Below are positions 42,309 to 50,536 of a stretch of DNA of 64,000 nt, piece by piece (positions within the stretch are counted from its first letter, which is position 1; each line of letters opens with the position of its first letter). Origin of the DNA: CAXRDE01 sp964229355 (GTDB taxonomy: Bacteria; Cyanobacteriota; Sericytochromatia; UBA7694); NCBI GenBank assembly GCA_964229355.1, contig CAXRDE010000009.1, forward strand, positions 124,001 through 188,000, read 5' to 3'. A program made the translations under genes and the position numbers. The notes under the pieces were generated by a model, which was not told the DNA's origin, made no database searches, and saw only the letters and a list, made by a program, of their open reading frames with translations.

Positions 42309-42747
42309 ACTTTAAGATACACCGTTACCTTTTCAAATTACACTGTGTGCTTAGCCAAAACACGTGAGTTTTCACGCGATCACCTAAAGATTAATGGGTT
42401 TGATGACTTTTTTATGTTCTCATCTTATCATGTCGCCATGATTTACGTCTACTTGACTTTGTGGCAAACACAAGGTTCGGTGTAAGAGACGAGAAACACA
42501 CATGCAGAAGGGATTTCAAAGCCTTTATCAACCCACCAACTCGAGCGGTTTCGACATAAAAATCATACACAAAAGCGCTTGTAAAACCCTAGCCAAAGCG
42601 TTTTTATTTAATAAAACATTAATTAAATACAAACAGTAAAGGGTGACGTTAACTTTTTTTTAATAAATAAAAGATGTTTCGTATCCGGGTTAAAGCAAAA
42701 GGCTTGTTTCACCTTGTGGATTTTCCAGCGTCTTGTGTTAGTATAAG
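42309..42747. other. AT-rich non-coding spacer
   Basis: This is the left part of the only gap longer than 300 bases. It is AT-rich with several T and A tracts (for example around 42601-42670). A 6-bp inverted repeat with a TCGC loop lies at 42427-42442. TATAAG at 42742-42747 is a possible -10 for the RNA that follows; no clear -35 was found. No frame here looks coding. It should hold the upstream control of the minus-strand lipoprotein and of the RNA. Confidence 0.6.
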
Positions 42748-42749
42748 GG

Positions 42750-42936
42750 GGCAAGTTTACTGTGCAACTCAGGACCTCAGGGTTTTGAGCCTAACTTTTT
42801 ATAAAAGTTGAAGCCTGTCTTCTCGTGTGGCCGTATACCTCTACGTTGAGGAAACCTTAAATACGGGAGGGGCTTCTGTCGTTGAGAACACTGTACTCAA
42901 CAACTTCTGACCTGAGCTCTGCACAGGAGCTTGTAC
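42750..42936 (+). ncRNA. ssrS: 6S RNA candidate
   Basis: About 187 bases can fold into one long rod. CAAG (42752-42755) pairs with CTTG (42930-42933), CTGTGCA (42760-42766) with 42920-42926, and CTCAGG (42768-42773) with 42911-42916. Next come a large central bubble and a terminal stem: GAAGCC (42810-42815) with 42871-42876, CCGTAT (42831-42836) with 42861-42866. The 3' side of the bubble holds a hairpin (42881-42886 with 42896-42901), and a hairpin also lies on the 5' side (42793-42809). In E. coli 6S a comparable GAG..CCUUAAA element and a bubble hairpin occur. The architecture, length and position upstream of a gene support 6S RNA, which binds RNA polymerase. The 3' end has no terminator, so processing is likely. 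Confidence 0.65.
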
Positions 42937-42970
42937 CGTCTCGCCGCATATTCTCACAGCGATAATCACC

Positions 42971-43444
42971 ATGCAAGTATACAAAACCGTTCTTTTTCAT
43001 CCTTCAGACACCCATCAACTTGGACGCTGGTTAGGCGCAGCCTGTCGTCTGCCTTTGTTTATTGGACTTAACGGAAATCTCGGTGCCGGAAAAACAGCCT
43101 TGAGTCAGGGCTTTGCCGAAGGCTTTGGCATTACAGAGCACATTACCAGTCCAACGTATAACCTTCTCAATGTCTATAAAGGTCCTCGCGGTATGCTCTA
43201 TCATTTGGACATTTATCGCCTACATGATGTTGAAGAGGTGTTTGACCTGGGCATCGAAGAAGCACTCCATAGCCCGGCGGTGATTTTGATGGAATGGAAA
43301 AATAAATTTGAAAATTGGCCCCTGGCCATTCCCCAAATTGAGCTAGAACTCAGCCATTTACCTACGGGCCGAGCGTGTACTCTGAGCGGTGAGAATGTCT
43401 CGCAATATTTTCAAAGCCCACTGACAGAGAGGTTTCACTCCTGA
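42971..43444 (+). CDS. tsaE: tRNA threonylcarbamoyladenosine biosynthesis ATPase TsaE
   Basis: TsaE is the ATPase that supports TsaB-TsaD in making t6A37 of tRNAs decoding ANN. The 157-residue protein has the P-loop GNLGAGKT (about residues 35-42), SPTYNLLNVYKG and HLDIYRLHDVEEVFDLGIEE, all characteristic. Its TGA overlaps the ATG of the glycosyltransferase gene (TGATG). No clear ribosome binding site precedes the ATG; the 6S RNA candidate ends about 35 bases upstream, so it might be co-transcribed with that RNA. Confidence 0.94.
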   Translation: MQVYKTVLFHPSDTHQLGRWLGAACRLPLFIGLNGNLGAGKTALSQGFAEGFGITEHITSPTYNLLNVYKGPRGMLYHLDIYRLHDVEEVFDLGIEEALHSPAVILMEWKNKFENWPLAIPQIELELSHLPTGRACTLSGENVSQYFQSPLTERFHS

Positions 43445-45543
43445 TGTGGGAACGCCATTACGAAGCGGGGCAAACGCATCTGCAGGCGCAAAACCATGAT
43501 CTGGCAATTCTCCACTTTCAAAGCGCGTTGGCGACAGCCCCTGAAGCTGGGTTTATTCATGAGGCCCTGATTGAAGCATATATGCAACAAGGCGCCTGGG
43601 AGGAAGCGTTCGAGCACCTGCAAGGGCTACTGGAACAATTTCCGCAACAGAGTACCTATTGGAGGCTCCTCGGGGATCTGTATCTGGCACAAGAAAGCTA
43701 CACTCAGGGCCTTTATGCATACCGTTCAGGCCTGGAAAAAGAGCCTCAGAATCTTCTGCTCGTTCAAAAAGCTACCGAAGCAGCGCTGTATCTTCACCAA
43801 CTCGACACAGCGCTGTCTTTCATTGACGAAGCCCTAACCTGGGCGCCCCGGGCCATTGAAATTCACTTATTACGCGCAACGGTGTTTTACCTAAAGGGAG
43901 AGTCCAAGACCGCCGCCGAGATTTGCGAGCGACTGTATTTGGCTTACCCTGATCGTCTGGATATTCTGAGTCAATGGCTGCGCTATCTTTCCACGAACAG
44001 CCCCGATAAAGCCCTCGCTTTTTTAATTGCTCTGGCACAACAAAAACCCGAGCACCAGGCTGTTTTGGCCACACAAGCAGCCAATTTACAGCGCAGTATT
44101 GGCGAAGTTGAAGAGGCAAAACAAAGCCTACGCCTCGCCCTTCAGGATCCAGGACTTACGCAAAGAAGTGCTTATCAACTTTTGCATAACCTAATGCACC
44201 CCATGATTCCCCAAAGCGAAGCAGAAATAACGAGCTATCGTCAGCAGTTAGAGCAATGGGTCCGGGAAGTCCATGAACAAACCCCTCCTCCCCTCTCCTA
44301 TCTGGAAAGCCTACTCACCCCTTATCTTAAAATTTTGTCTTTGCTGTCTTTTTTACCGTATCTCAATATTGACCCACTGGCTGCCCGTAAAGCCTATGGT
44401 GCCTTTCTGCAAAAAGGACTCCCTTCACGCCCGGCTTTAACTCAAGCGACCTTTACCTTACCTCACCTGGTTTTTGTGCTCCACAACAACTCTCCTGTTT
44501 TTCAATTTATGCAGGGGCTACTGGTACACTGGCCTGCGGGCTGGAACATTACGATTGCCAGCGTTTCCAGCAATGCGTTCGACCAAACCTTTGAACAAAG
44601 TTTGAAAAGCCAGCGTCCTGATTTTAATTATCTGCAATTGTCCTCACAACCTGCCCTTGCACTCCAACAACTTGAGCACCTTCAGGCCCAAATCATTTTT
44701 TATACCGAAGTCTATGCCGATACCCCCTTGCAAACCTTTCTGGCGTCGCAACGCCTTGCTCCGGTACAAGTAACCTCATGGCTTTCCTCAGGCAGCAGTG
44801 GCCTGAATACATTGGATTACTATATCTCACCCCGGTGCGCCGAGCAAAAACAGGCCCAGGATTTTTACAGCGAGCAGTTGGTTTTAACAGACACTATACC
44901 GACTTACATTATGCCGCCCGCTTTTACCGCCAAAGTTCCCAGCCGATCTGAATACGGTTTACCTGAAGACAAACATCTGTACCTCTGTACCCATTTGCTC
45001 TTCAAACTCAGCCCCGACTTTGATTTTGCACTCGCAGGCATTTTAGAAAAAGACCCACAGGGCATCGTGATCTTGCAAGCCCGACCCGTATTCGAAAACA
45101 TTCACCGCAAAATGCTACAACGCCTCGAACAGCAAATTCCCCACTGTATGGATCGCATCTGGTTTGTCCCTGTCATGGAGCAATCGGACTTTTACGGACT
45201 CATGCATCTTGCCGACGTCTTTTTGGACCCTTTTCATTTTGGGGGTGGCACCACGTCCTTTGAGGCCCTGGCCTTTGATTTACCCATTGTCACCTGGCCA
45301 GGGGAGCGTCTGCACGGACGCATTACCTACGCCTATTACCAACGGATGGGTGTTTTGGATGCCGTCGCCCTGAGCCCTGAGGACTATATTGAAAAAGCCG
45401 TCAATCTGGGCACTCAAAAGTCACTCAACCAGGCCTTACGCCACAAAATTGCACAGCATAAACACAAAATCTTTCAAGAAGAAGCAGCGGTCACCGAACT
45501 CTCGGAATGCCTCTCCAGACTTTTGCCTAAACCAAATAACTGA
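43444..45543 (+). CDS. TPR/SPINDLY-type O-linked glycosyltransferase, copy 1
   Basis: The 699-residue product starts with TPR-like helical repeats (to about residue 200), continues through a helical linker, and ends in a GT41-like catalytic region. Signatures are YADTPLQTFLASQRLAPVQV, DPFHFGGGTTSFEALAFDLP and PIVTWPGERLHGRITYAYY. These parallel the UDP-binding GGTTS and TWPGE blocks of O-GlcNAc transferase and SPINDLY. Bacterial relatives modify surface or regulatory proteins; the donor sugar here is unknown. TGATG couples it to tsaE upstream and to copy 2 downstream. Confidence 0.88.
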   Translation: MWERHYEAGQTHLQAQNHDLAILHFQSALATAPEAGFIHEALIEAYMQQGAWEEAFEHLQGLLEQFPQQSTYWRLLGDLYLAQESYTQGLYAYRSGLEKEPQNLLLVQKATEAALYLHQLDTALSFIDEALTWAPRAIEIHLLRATVFYLKGESKTAAEICERLYLAYPDRLDILSQWLRYLSTNSPDKALAFLIALAQQKPEHQAVLATQAANLQRSIGEVEEAKQSLRLALQDPGLTQRSAYQLLHNLMHPMIPQSEAEITSYRQQLEQWVREVHEQTPPPLSYLESLLTPYLKILSLLSFLPYLNIDPLAARKAYGAFLQKGLPSRPALTQATFTLPHLVFVLHNNSPVFQFMQGLLVHWPAGWNITIASVSSNAFDQTFEQSLKSQRPDFNYLQLSSQPALALQQLEHLQAQIIFYTEVYADTPLQTFLASQRLAPVQVTSWLSSGSSGLNTLDYYISPRCAEQKQAQDFYSEQLVLTDTIPTYIMPPAFTAKVPSRSEYGLPEDKHLYLCTHLLFKLSPDFDFALAGILEKDPQGIVILQARPVFENIHRKMLQRLEQQIPHCMDRIWFVPVMEQSDFYGLMHLADVFLDPFHFGGGTTSFEALAFDLPIVTWPGERLHGRITYAYYQRMGVLDAVALSPEDYIEKAVNLGTQKSLNQALRHKIAQHKHKIFQEEAAVTELSECLSRLLPKPNN
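44614..45529 (+). repeat. Direct repeat, copy 1 (glycosyltransferase catalytic half)
   Basis: High-identity block with 46713-47628. The stretch around 44690-44880 differs at only a few bases, all seemingly synonymous, whereas the 5' halves of the genes differ freely. This is the pattern of recent gene conversion rather than of the original duplication. Confidence 0.85.
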
Positions 45544-47684
45544 TGTGGGAATCCCATTACGAAGCCGGTCAGAACCATTTAAAAGCCCAGGCATACAACC
45601 TGGCCGTTGTTGAATTTCAGAACGCGTTGCGTACAGCTCCAGAAACAGAATGCGTGCATGAAAAACTGATCGAAACGTATCTGCAACAAGGATCCTGGGA
45701 AGCGGCTTTGATGCACCTACAGAGTCTCCTGGAACAGTTTCCTCACCAAAGCACTTATTGGAGACTCCTTGGAGATCTCTATACCACCCAGGAGAACTAC
45801 AGCGAGGCGCTTTCTGCTTATCGCGTGGCGTTGCAGAAAGCGCCGCAAAGCGTAATGCTGATTCAGAAGGCCACTGAAACCGCGCTTTACCTTCGTCAAA
45901 TCAAAACGGCTCTGTCCATTGTTCATGAAGGATTGCTCTGGGGGGCCCAGGCACCTGAGCTTCATCTATTGCAGGCAAAAGTTTTGTACGTAAAAGGAGA
46001 GTCCAAAACCGCCGCTGAAATTTGTGAGCAGCTCTATTTAACGTATACAGACCGTCTCGATATACTGAATCAATGGCTACACTATCTTTCTACAGACAAT
46101 CCCCATAAAGCCCTCGCCTTTTTAATCACCCTGGCACAACACAAACCCGAAAACAAGGCACTGCTGGCAACCCAGGCAGCCCACTTACAACGCAGTTTGG
46201 GAGAGGTAGAAGAAGCAAAGCAAAGTCTCAGAGTCGCACTCCAGGATAAAACCCTACCGCAAAGAAGTGCATATCAGCTTTTACATGACCTCATGCATCC
46301 CATGATTTCCCAAAGTGAAGCCGAAATTGCGGCGTACCGCCGCCACTTAAATCAGTGGGCGGAACAGGTCACTGAACAAGCCCTCCATTCCCTGAGTTAC
46401 GAAGAAAACCAACTGACCCCCGCTTTTAAAATCCTGTCTTTGCTTGCTTTTTTACCTTACCTCAACATCAATACCCTGGCAGCCCGAAACGCTTACGGCG
46501 CCTTTTTACAAGCCAGCCTTCCTCAGCGCCCGGCTTTGCTGCCCCGCTCATTTCAATTGCCTCATCTGATTTTTGTGGTGCACAAAAACTCCCCGGTTTT
46601 TCAATTTGTTCAGGGGCTATTGGTACACTGGCCCGAGGATTGGAAGGTCACGATTGCTATTCTTCACAGCGATGCCTTTGACCAGACTTTTGAGCAAAGC
46701 CTTAAACGCCAACGTCCTGATTTTAACTATCTGCAATTGTCCTCGCAACCCGCCCTGGCACTCCAACAACTTGAGCACCTTCAGGCCCAAATCATTTTTT
46801 ATACCGAAGTCTATGCCGATACCCCCTTGCAAACCTTTCTGGCGTCGCAACGCCTTGCTCCGGTACAAGTGACCTCATGGCTTTCTTCAGGCAGCAGTGG
46901 CCTGAATACACTGGATTACTATATCTCACCCCGGTGCGCCGAGCAAAAACAGGCCCAGGATTTTTACAGCGAGCAACTGATTTTAACGGAAAACCTACCC
47001 GCTTATATCATGCCGCCTGCTTTTACCGCCAAAACACCCTGCCGCTCTGACTACGACTTACCCGAAGACAAGCACCTGTACCTCTGTCCGCATTTACTGT
47101 TCAAGCTCAGCCCTGGCTTTGATTTCGTGTTGTCAGGCATCTTAGAAAAAGACCCGCAGGGCGTTGTGATTTTACAAGCTCGGCCCGCCATTGAAAACAT
47201 TCACCATAAAATGTTGCAACGCCTCGAACAGCAAATTCCCCACTGTATGGATCGCATCTGGTTTGTCCCTGTCATGGAGCAGTCGGACTTTTACGGACTC
47301 ATGCACCTGGCCGACGTCTTTTTAGATCCTTTTCACTTTGGAGGAGGCACCACCTCTTTTGAGGCTCTGGCCTTTGATTTGCCGATCGTCACCTGGCCAG
47401 GGGAACGTCTGCACGGGCGCATTACCTACGCCTATTACCAACGGATGGGCGTTTTGGATGCCGTCGCCCTGAACCCTGAAGACTACATTGAAAAAGCCGT
47501 CAATCTGGGCACTCAAAAGTCACTCAACCAGGCCTTACGCCACAAAATTGCACAGCATAAACACAAAATCTTTCAACAAGAAGCAGCGGTCACCGAACTC
47601 TCAGAATGCCTCTACAGACTTTTGCCTAGGAAGCCCGATCCGGCATCTTTGCCGGACGCACCGCCTTTTTCAAGGACTTCTTAA
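45543..47684 (+). CDS. TPR/SPINDLY-type O-linked glycosyltransferase, copy 2
   Basis: The 713-residue paralogue is colinear with copy 1 at a constant offset of 2,099 bases with no indel. The N-terminal TPR half has diverged (roughly 60% identical by eye), while much of the catalytic half is nearly identical, down to synonymous sites. The active-site blocks FGGGTTSFEA and TWPGERLHG are intact. The last 20 residues (from PRKPDP) have no counterpart in copy 1 and are read from DNA antisense to the end of the next gene, with which it overlaps by 59 bases. The start is TGATG. Confidence 0.88.
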   Translation: MWESHYEAGQNHLKAQAYNLAVVEFQNALRTAPETECVHEKLIETYLQQGSWEAALMHLQSLLEQFPHQSTYWRLLGDLYTTQENYSEALSAYRVALQKAPQSVMLIQKATETALYLRQIKTALSIVHEGLLWGAQAPELHLLQAKVLYVKGESKTAAEICEQLYLTYTDRLDILNQWLHYLSTDNPHKALAFLITLAQHKPENKALLATQAAHLQRSLGEVEEAKQSLRVALQDKTLPQRSAYQLLHDLMHPMISQSEAEIAAYRRHLNQWAEQVTEQALHSLSYEENQLTPAFKILSLLAFLPYLNINTLAARNAYGAFLQASLPQRPALLPRSFQLPHLIFVVHKNSPVFQFVQGLLVHWPEDWKVTIAILHSDAFDQTFEQSLKRQRPDFNYLQLSSQPALALQQLEHLQAQIIFYTEVYADTPLQTFLASQRLAPVQVTSWLSSGSSGLNTLDYYISPRCAEQKQAQDFYSEQLILTENLPAYIMPPAFTAKTPCRSDYDLPEDKHLYLCPHLLFKLSPGFDFVLSGILEKDPQGVVILQARPAIENIHHKMLQRLEQQIPHCMDRIWFVPVMEQSDFYGLMHLADVFLDPFHFGGGTTSFEALAFDLPIVTWPGERLHGRITYAYYQRMGVLDAVALNPEDYIEKAVNLGTQKSLNQALRHKIAQHKHKIFQQEAAVTELSECLYRLLPRKPDPASLPDAPPFSRTS
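46713..47628 (+). repeat. Direct repeat, copy 2 (glycosyltransferase catalytic half)
   Basis: Counterpart of 44614-45529. Homology stops sharply at the shared TTTTGCCTA, beyond which copy 1 ends and copy 2 runs on into unrelated sequence. Confidence 0.85.
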
Positions 47685-48897
47685 CCACCGGGGCGGGCTT
47701 GACCGTCACTTCTTCGGTAACGGGCAAAGCTGGAATGGGCTCAAAAACAGGCTCTTGAGGCAAGGGTTTAGCAGGCTCCGGGGGAGCAGGAAGGTCAGCG
47801 ACCGCCACCACGGGTTTTTCTACAGGCACAGGCGGCTGGCTGGCCGAGAGTTCTGGCACCACATCTTGAGAAACCTCTTTTAATCGGCGCAGTTGATCTT
47901 CCGACCAGGCCCGTTGACCTTCAAGATATTGCAAATAACCCACGTGCTCCGTATGCTGGCGTTCCCACTGACTATAATCTTTTGAAGCACTGCTGACATC
48001 TTTCTGCATAAAACGTGCCAATGCTTCACCTCGGGAGGCATCGAAGCGGGTGGGCTCTTCAGGCTTTTCTTTGTTTTCAAAATGAAAAAACGGTTTAAGA
48101 TTTTTAATATCGTAATGGCTTTTCAAAAAAACATACATCTCAAGCATGGGTTTATCTCGCACATCGGTGTACAAGCTGGCAATATTTGAAAATACCGTAT
48201 AGCCCAGCAAAAATCCCCAGAACCATCCGCCCCAAATTCCCGACACATAACCTACCAGGGTCAAACCGAGCAAGGCTCCCATGCCGCCCACCAGGGCGTT
48301 GGTAGAACGTTGCGCATAATAGTTGATCTCTTGCTGCACCGACTTAAAAGATTCCAGACGTTGGCGGGCTTCTTCCATTTTCGGCTGACAGGGCTTGAGC
48401 TTCTTTCGGGTCTCTTCTTGCTTGGCCTTCAATTCTTCGCCTCGGTTCTCAAAAAAACCTGAATACTTGTGATAAAGCCGTTCTCTTTCTTCTTTTAAGC
48501 GGGGGAGCAATTCCACATAGTCAGGGTAGATCTCACAGGCGTCTTTTTCAGCCTGTAGGGCTTCATAGCGATGGTGATCTAAAGTCAATACGTCACTGAG
48601 CTCCTCCTCTGCAGACCAGGATTGCATCAGCTTAAAGGTACGCTGTAACTGGGTAAACTCATACTCGACCTGCTGAAGGGCGTGTTGCGTCAGCGCTGCC
48701 TGTAATTTTTTAACTTCTGTGCGCACGTGGTGCAGGCTACGATCAGCGTCTAAGCTTTCAAAAAGCGTCGGATTTTTGAGGATGCCGCGCTGCACCTGAT
48801 CTAAGCGTACGACCACATGGCGTTTATCCGTAATATTGCGGACATTGACAGGTAATTGCTCTGTATTGGTGTCTTTTTTCAAGGGTTCAGTGGCCAT
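47626..48897 (-). CDS. Coiled-coil protein with central membrane hairpin
   Basis: The 423-residue protein was not recognised. It has a helical, coiled-coil-rich N-terminal half (about 40-190, with LKEERERLYHKY and QEETRKKLK), a hydrophobic pair near residues 205-245 (NALVGGMGALLGLTLVGY, GWFWGFLLGYTVF), a further coiled coil, then a Pro/Val/Glu-rich tail ending in basic Lys/Arg. This suits a membrane-anchored structural protein. It converges on copy 2 with a 59-base overlap, unusually long for a pair of stops here, and is divergent from coaD. Confidence 0.7.
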   Translation of the reverse strand: MATEPLKKDTNTEQLPVNVRNITDKRHVVVRLDQVQRGILKNPTLFESLDADRSLHHVRTEVKKLQAALTQHALQQVEYEFTQLQRTFKLMQSWSAEEELSDVLTLDHHRYEALQAEKDACEIYPDYVELLPRLKEERERLYHKYSGFFENRGEELKAKQEETRKKLKPCQPKMEEARQRLESFKSVQQEINYYAQRSTNALVGGMGALLGLTLVGYVSGIWGGWFWGFLLGYTVFSNIASLYTDVRDKPMLEMYVFLKSHYDIKNLKPFFHFENKEKPEEPTRFDASRGEALARFMQKDVSSASKDYSQWERQHTEHVGYLQYLEGQRAWSEDQLRRLKEVSQDVVPELSASQPPVPVEKPVVAVADLPAPPEPAKPLPQEPVFEPIPALPVTEEVTVKPAPVVKKSLKKAVRPAKMPDRAS

Positions 48898-48965
48898 AAA
48901 ATACCCAATTCATGTTCTGATTGTAACACAGTCAGATAACACATATATAAGGCGAATAGGGCCTT

Positions 48966-48995
48966 TTGACGGGTCGATCTCGGATATGCTATGCT
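48966..48995 (+). promoter_or_regulatory. Promoter for coaD
   Basis: TTGACG (48966-48971), an 18-base spacer and TATGCT (48990-48995) lie about 33 bases before the coaD ATG. The first five -35 bases match the sigma70 consensus, so it is a reasonable promoter call. Confidence 0.55.
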
Positions 48996-49027
48996 TTGCC
49001 CAATGCCACACAAAGGATTTTTATAGC

Positions 49028-49522
49028 ATGGTAAGAGCACTCTACCCAGGTTCTTTTGACCCGGTAACCAAAGGCCACCTGGATATTATGGAACGGGCTT
49101 GTCAGCTGTTTGACGAGCTGGTGGTGGCGGTGTCCCATAACATTAGCAAATCCTGTGTTTTTGATGTCCATGAACGCATGGATATGATCACCCAGAGCAC
49201 CCAACACCTGAAAAACATTCGCATTACGAGTTGCAGCGAACTCACCGCCGACTTTGCCCGCGCAGAAGATGCCCAGGTCATTATTCGGGGGTTGCGCGCC
49301 GTATCTGACTTTGACGTTGAACTTAAAATGGCCCTTATGAACAAACACCTTAACCAGGACTTAGAAACGGTTTTTCTGATGACTCGCGAGCAATATTTGT
49401 TTATTAATTCCAGTCTCATTCGAGAAATTGCCCGCTTTCAAGGAAAATTTGAAGAATTTGTACCGCCATATGTTGTCGAATGTCTCAGAAAAAAATATAA
49501 TAAAGATGTAAGCAATATTTAA
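49028..49522 (+). CDS. coaD: Phosphopantetheine adenylyltransferase
   Basis: The penultimate step of coenzyme A synthesis. The 164-residue protein has the nucleotidyltransferase start ALYPGSFDPVTKGHLDIMER (with the T-x-G-H motif), RGLRAVSDFDVELKMALMN, and the ATP-binding FINSSLIREIA. The Met at 49028 gives the standard N-terminus; a long upstream frame extension has no family match. AAAGGA precedes the ATG at a long spacing. It heads a run with the coiled-coil and TPR genes. CoA supply would serve the acyl-CoA metabolism in the window, but the link is only general. Confidence 0.96.
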   Translation: MVRALYPGSFDPVTKGHLDIMERACQLFDELVVAVSHNISKSCVFDVHERMDMITQSTQHLKNIRITSCSELTADFARAEDAQVIIRGLRAVSDFDVELKMALMNKHLNQDLETVFLMTREQYLFINSSLIREIARFQGKFEEFVPPYVVECLRKKYNKDVSNI

Positions 49523-49535
49523 AGAGACTTTAATC

Positions 49536-50036
49536 ATGACCGCACCTCAAGAATCCAATGCAAACAATGCGATGGCCCTTATCGATCGACTGGAATCACT
49601 GGTTTTAAACAGCCCGCATATTCCCATGACCCGGCGTGTACTCGTGGACGAAGAAGATCTCTTTGAAATTCTGGATTATTTACGGGAGTACCTTCCCAAG
49701 GAAATTCAGGAAGCGCAAAACATCATTGAAAACCAGGCCAATATTCTGCAAGAAGCACGGGACACCGCCGAGAAAATGGTCAGCAAAACCAAAGAGCGCA
49801 CCCGCCAATTTCTGCAAGAACATGAGTTAGTACAACAGGCCCAGAAAATGGCAGCTGAAACCCGCAAGTCCGTGCAGACCGAAGTCGAAAAGCAGCGCTA
49901 CGAAGCGGATAAATATTCAGAGCAAGTGCTGGCCGATTTAGAACAAAAAATCAATCGCGCCCTGACCAAAGTAAAAACAGGCCGTAGTAATCTGGGGCAA
50001 ACCATGAACGAAACAGCTCAAAAGCTAGGACTTTAA
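49536..50036 (+). CDS. Coiled-coil protein (ATP-synthase-B/DivIVA-like)
   Basis: The 166-residue protein starts with a short region (SHIPMTRRVLVDEEDLFEILDYLREYLP-like) then a long charged coiled coil (about 55-150). This pattern, next to coaD, is known in Firmicutes and Cyanobacteria as an 'ATPase' or DivIVA-like protein of unclear function; no ATPase motif is seen. It begins 13 bases after coaD stops, so the two are co-transcribed. The role could be structural or membrane-associated. Confidence 0.75.
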   Translation: MTAPQESNANNAMALIDRLESLVLNSPHIPMTRRVLVDEEDLFEILDYLREYLPKEIQEAQNIIENQANILQEARDTAEKMVSKTKERTRQFLQEHELVQQAQKMAAETRKSVQTEVEKQRYEADKYSEQVLADLEQKINRALTKVKTGRSNLGQTMNETAQKLGL

Positions 50037-50041
50037 TATTC

Positions 50042-50533
50042 ATGCAACGGCCTCCTCAACGCCCTGGCGGACGGCCGCTCTCGTCCAAGCCCCTCTCTTC
50101 ACCTTATCAGCGATACCATCGTCTATGTCTAGACGCAAAAAACTTCTTCGACGCCAAAGACTATGACACTGCCTTGCGCATTTATGAAAAAGCCTTAACC
50201 GAAGCCCCTGCAGGAGACGCTACAGCTTTGAAAGGGATATGCCGCTGCACGCGCAAACAAGCGCGTAAAGCACTCAAAAAAGGCAATACCCTTGAAGTAC
50301 AAAAGCTATTGGAGGCACTTTTCAAGCGGCCTCGCATCGCACCTCTATTGGGGGGCAAAGACTATCAGGTGCTGGCAGAAGCTGCCCTTGAAAATGGAGA
50401 TTTAGTTTGTTGCGCTGAGGCTTTACGTCAGGCTTTAGCCATCAAGCCCGAGCTGGCCGAGGAGCTACACAACTTACAAAAACGCTTGCGCACCGAACAG
50501 CTCCACCAGGACATGAGAGATATGCGTTTTTAA
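50042..50533 (+). CDS. TPR-like hypothetical protein
   Basis: A 163-residue basic protein with a Pro/Arg-rich start, then two TPR-like helical pairs: YQRYHRLCLDAKNFFDAKDYDTALRIYEKALTEAP and LAEAALENGDLVCCAEALRQALAIKPEL. A basic helix KRLRTEQLHQDMRDMRF ends it. It likely mediates protein contacts. It starts five bases after the previous gene, so the coaD-coiled-coil-TPR genes form an operon. Its stop is only three bases from the convergent PD40 lipoprotein stop. Confidence 0.75.
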   Translation: MQRPPQRPGGRPLSSKPLSSPYQRYHRLCLDAKNFFDAKDYDTALRIYEKALTEAPAGDATALKGICRCTRKQARKALKKGNTLEVQKLLEALFKRPRIAPLLGGKDYQVLAEAALENGDLVCCAEALRQALAIKPELAEELHNLQKRLRTEQLHQDMRDMRF

Positions 50534-50536
50534 AAT

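Noticed and set aside
42427..42442. Perfect 6-bp hairpin in the spacer before the 6S candidate
   Set aside because: It has no T run and no nearby gene end, so it may be an operator, but nothing else supports it.
43444..47684. Possible mobile element behind the duplicated glycosyltransferases
   Set aside because: No transposase, terminal inverted repeats or target-site duplication were seen; simple tandem duplication explains the repeats.
48836..49027. N-terminal extension of coaD
   Set aside because: The extra residues have no family match, overlap the divergent gene and the coaD promoter, and the Met at 49028 gives the standard start.
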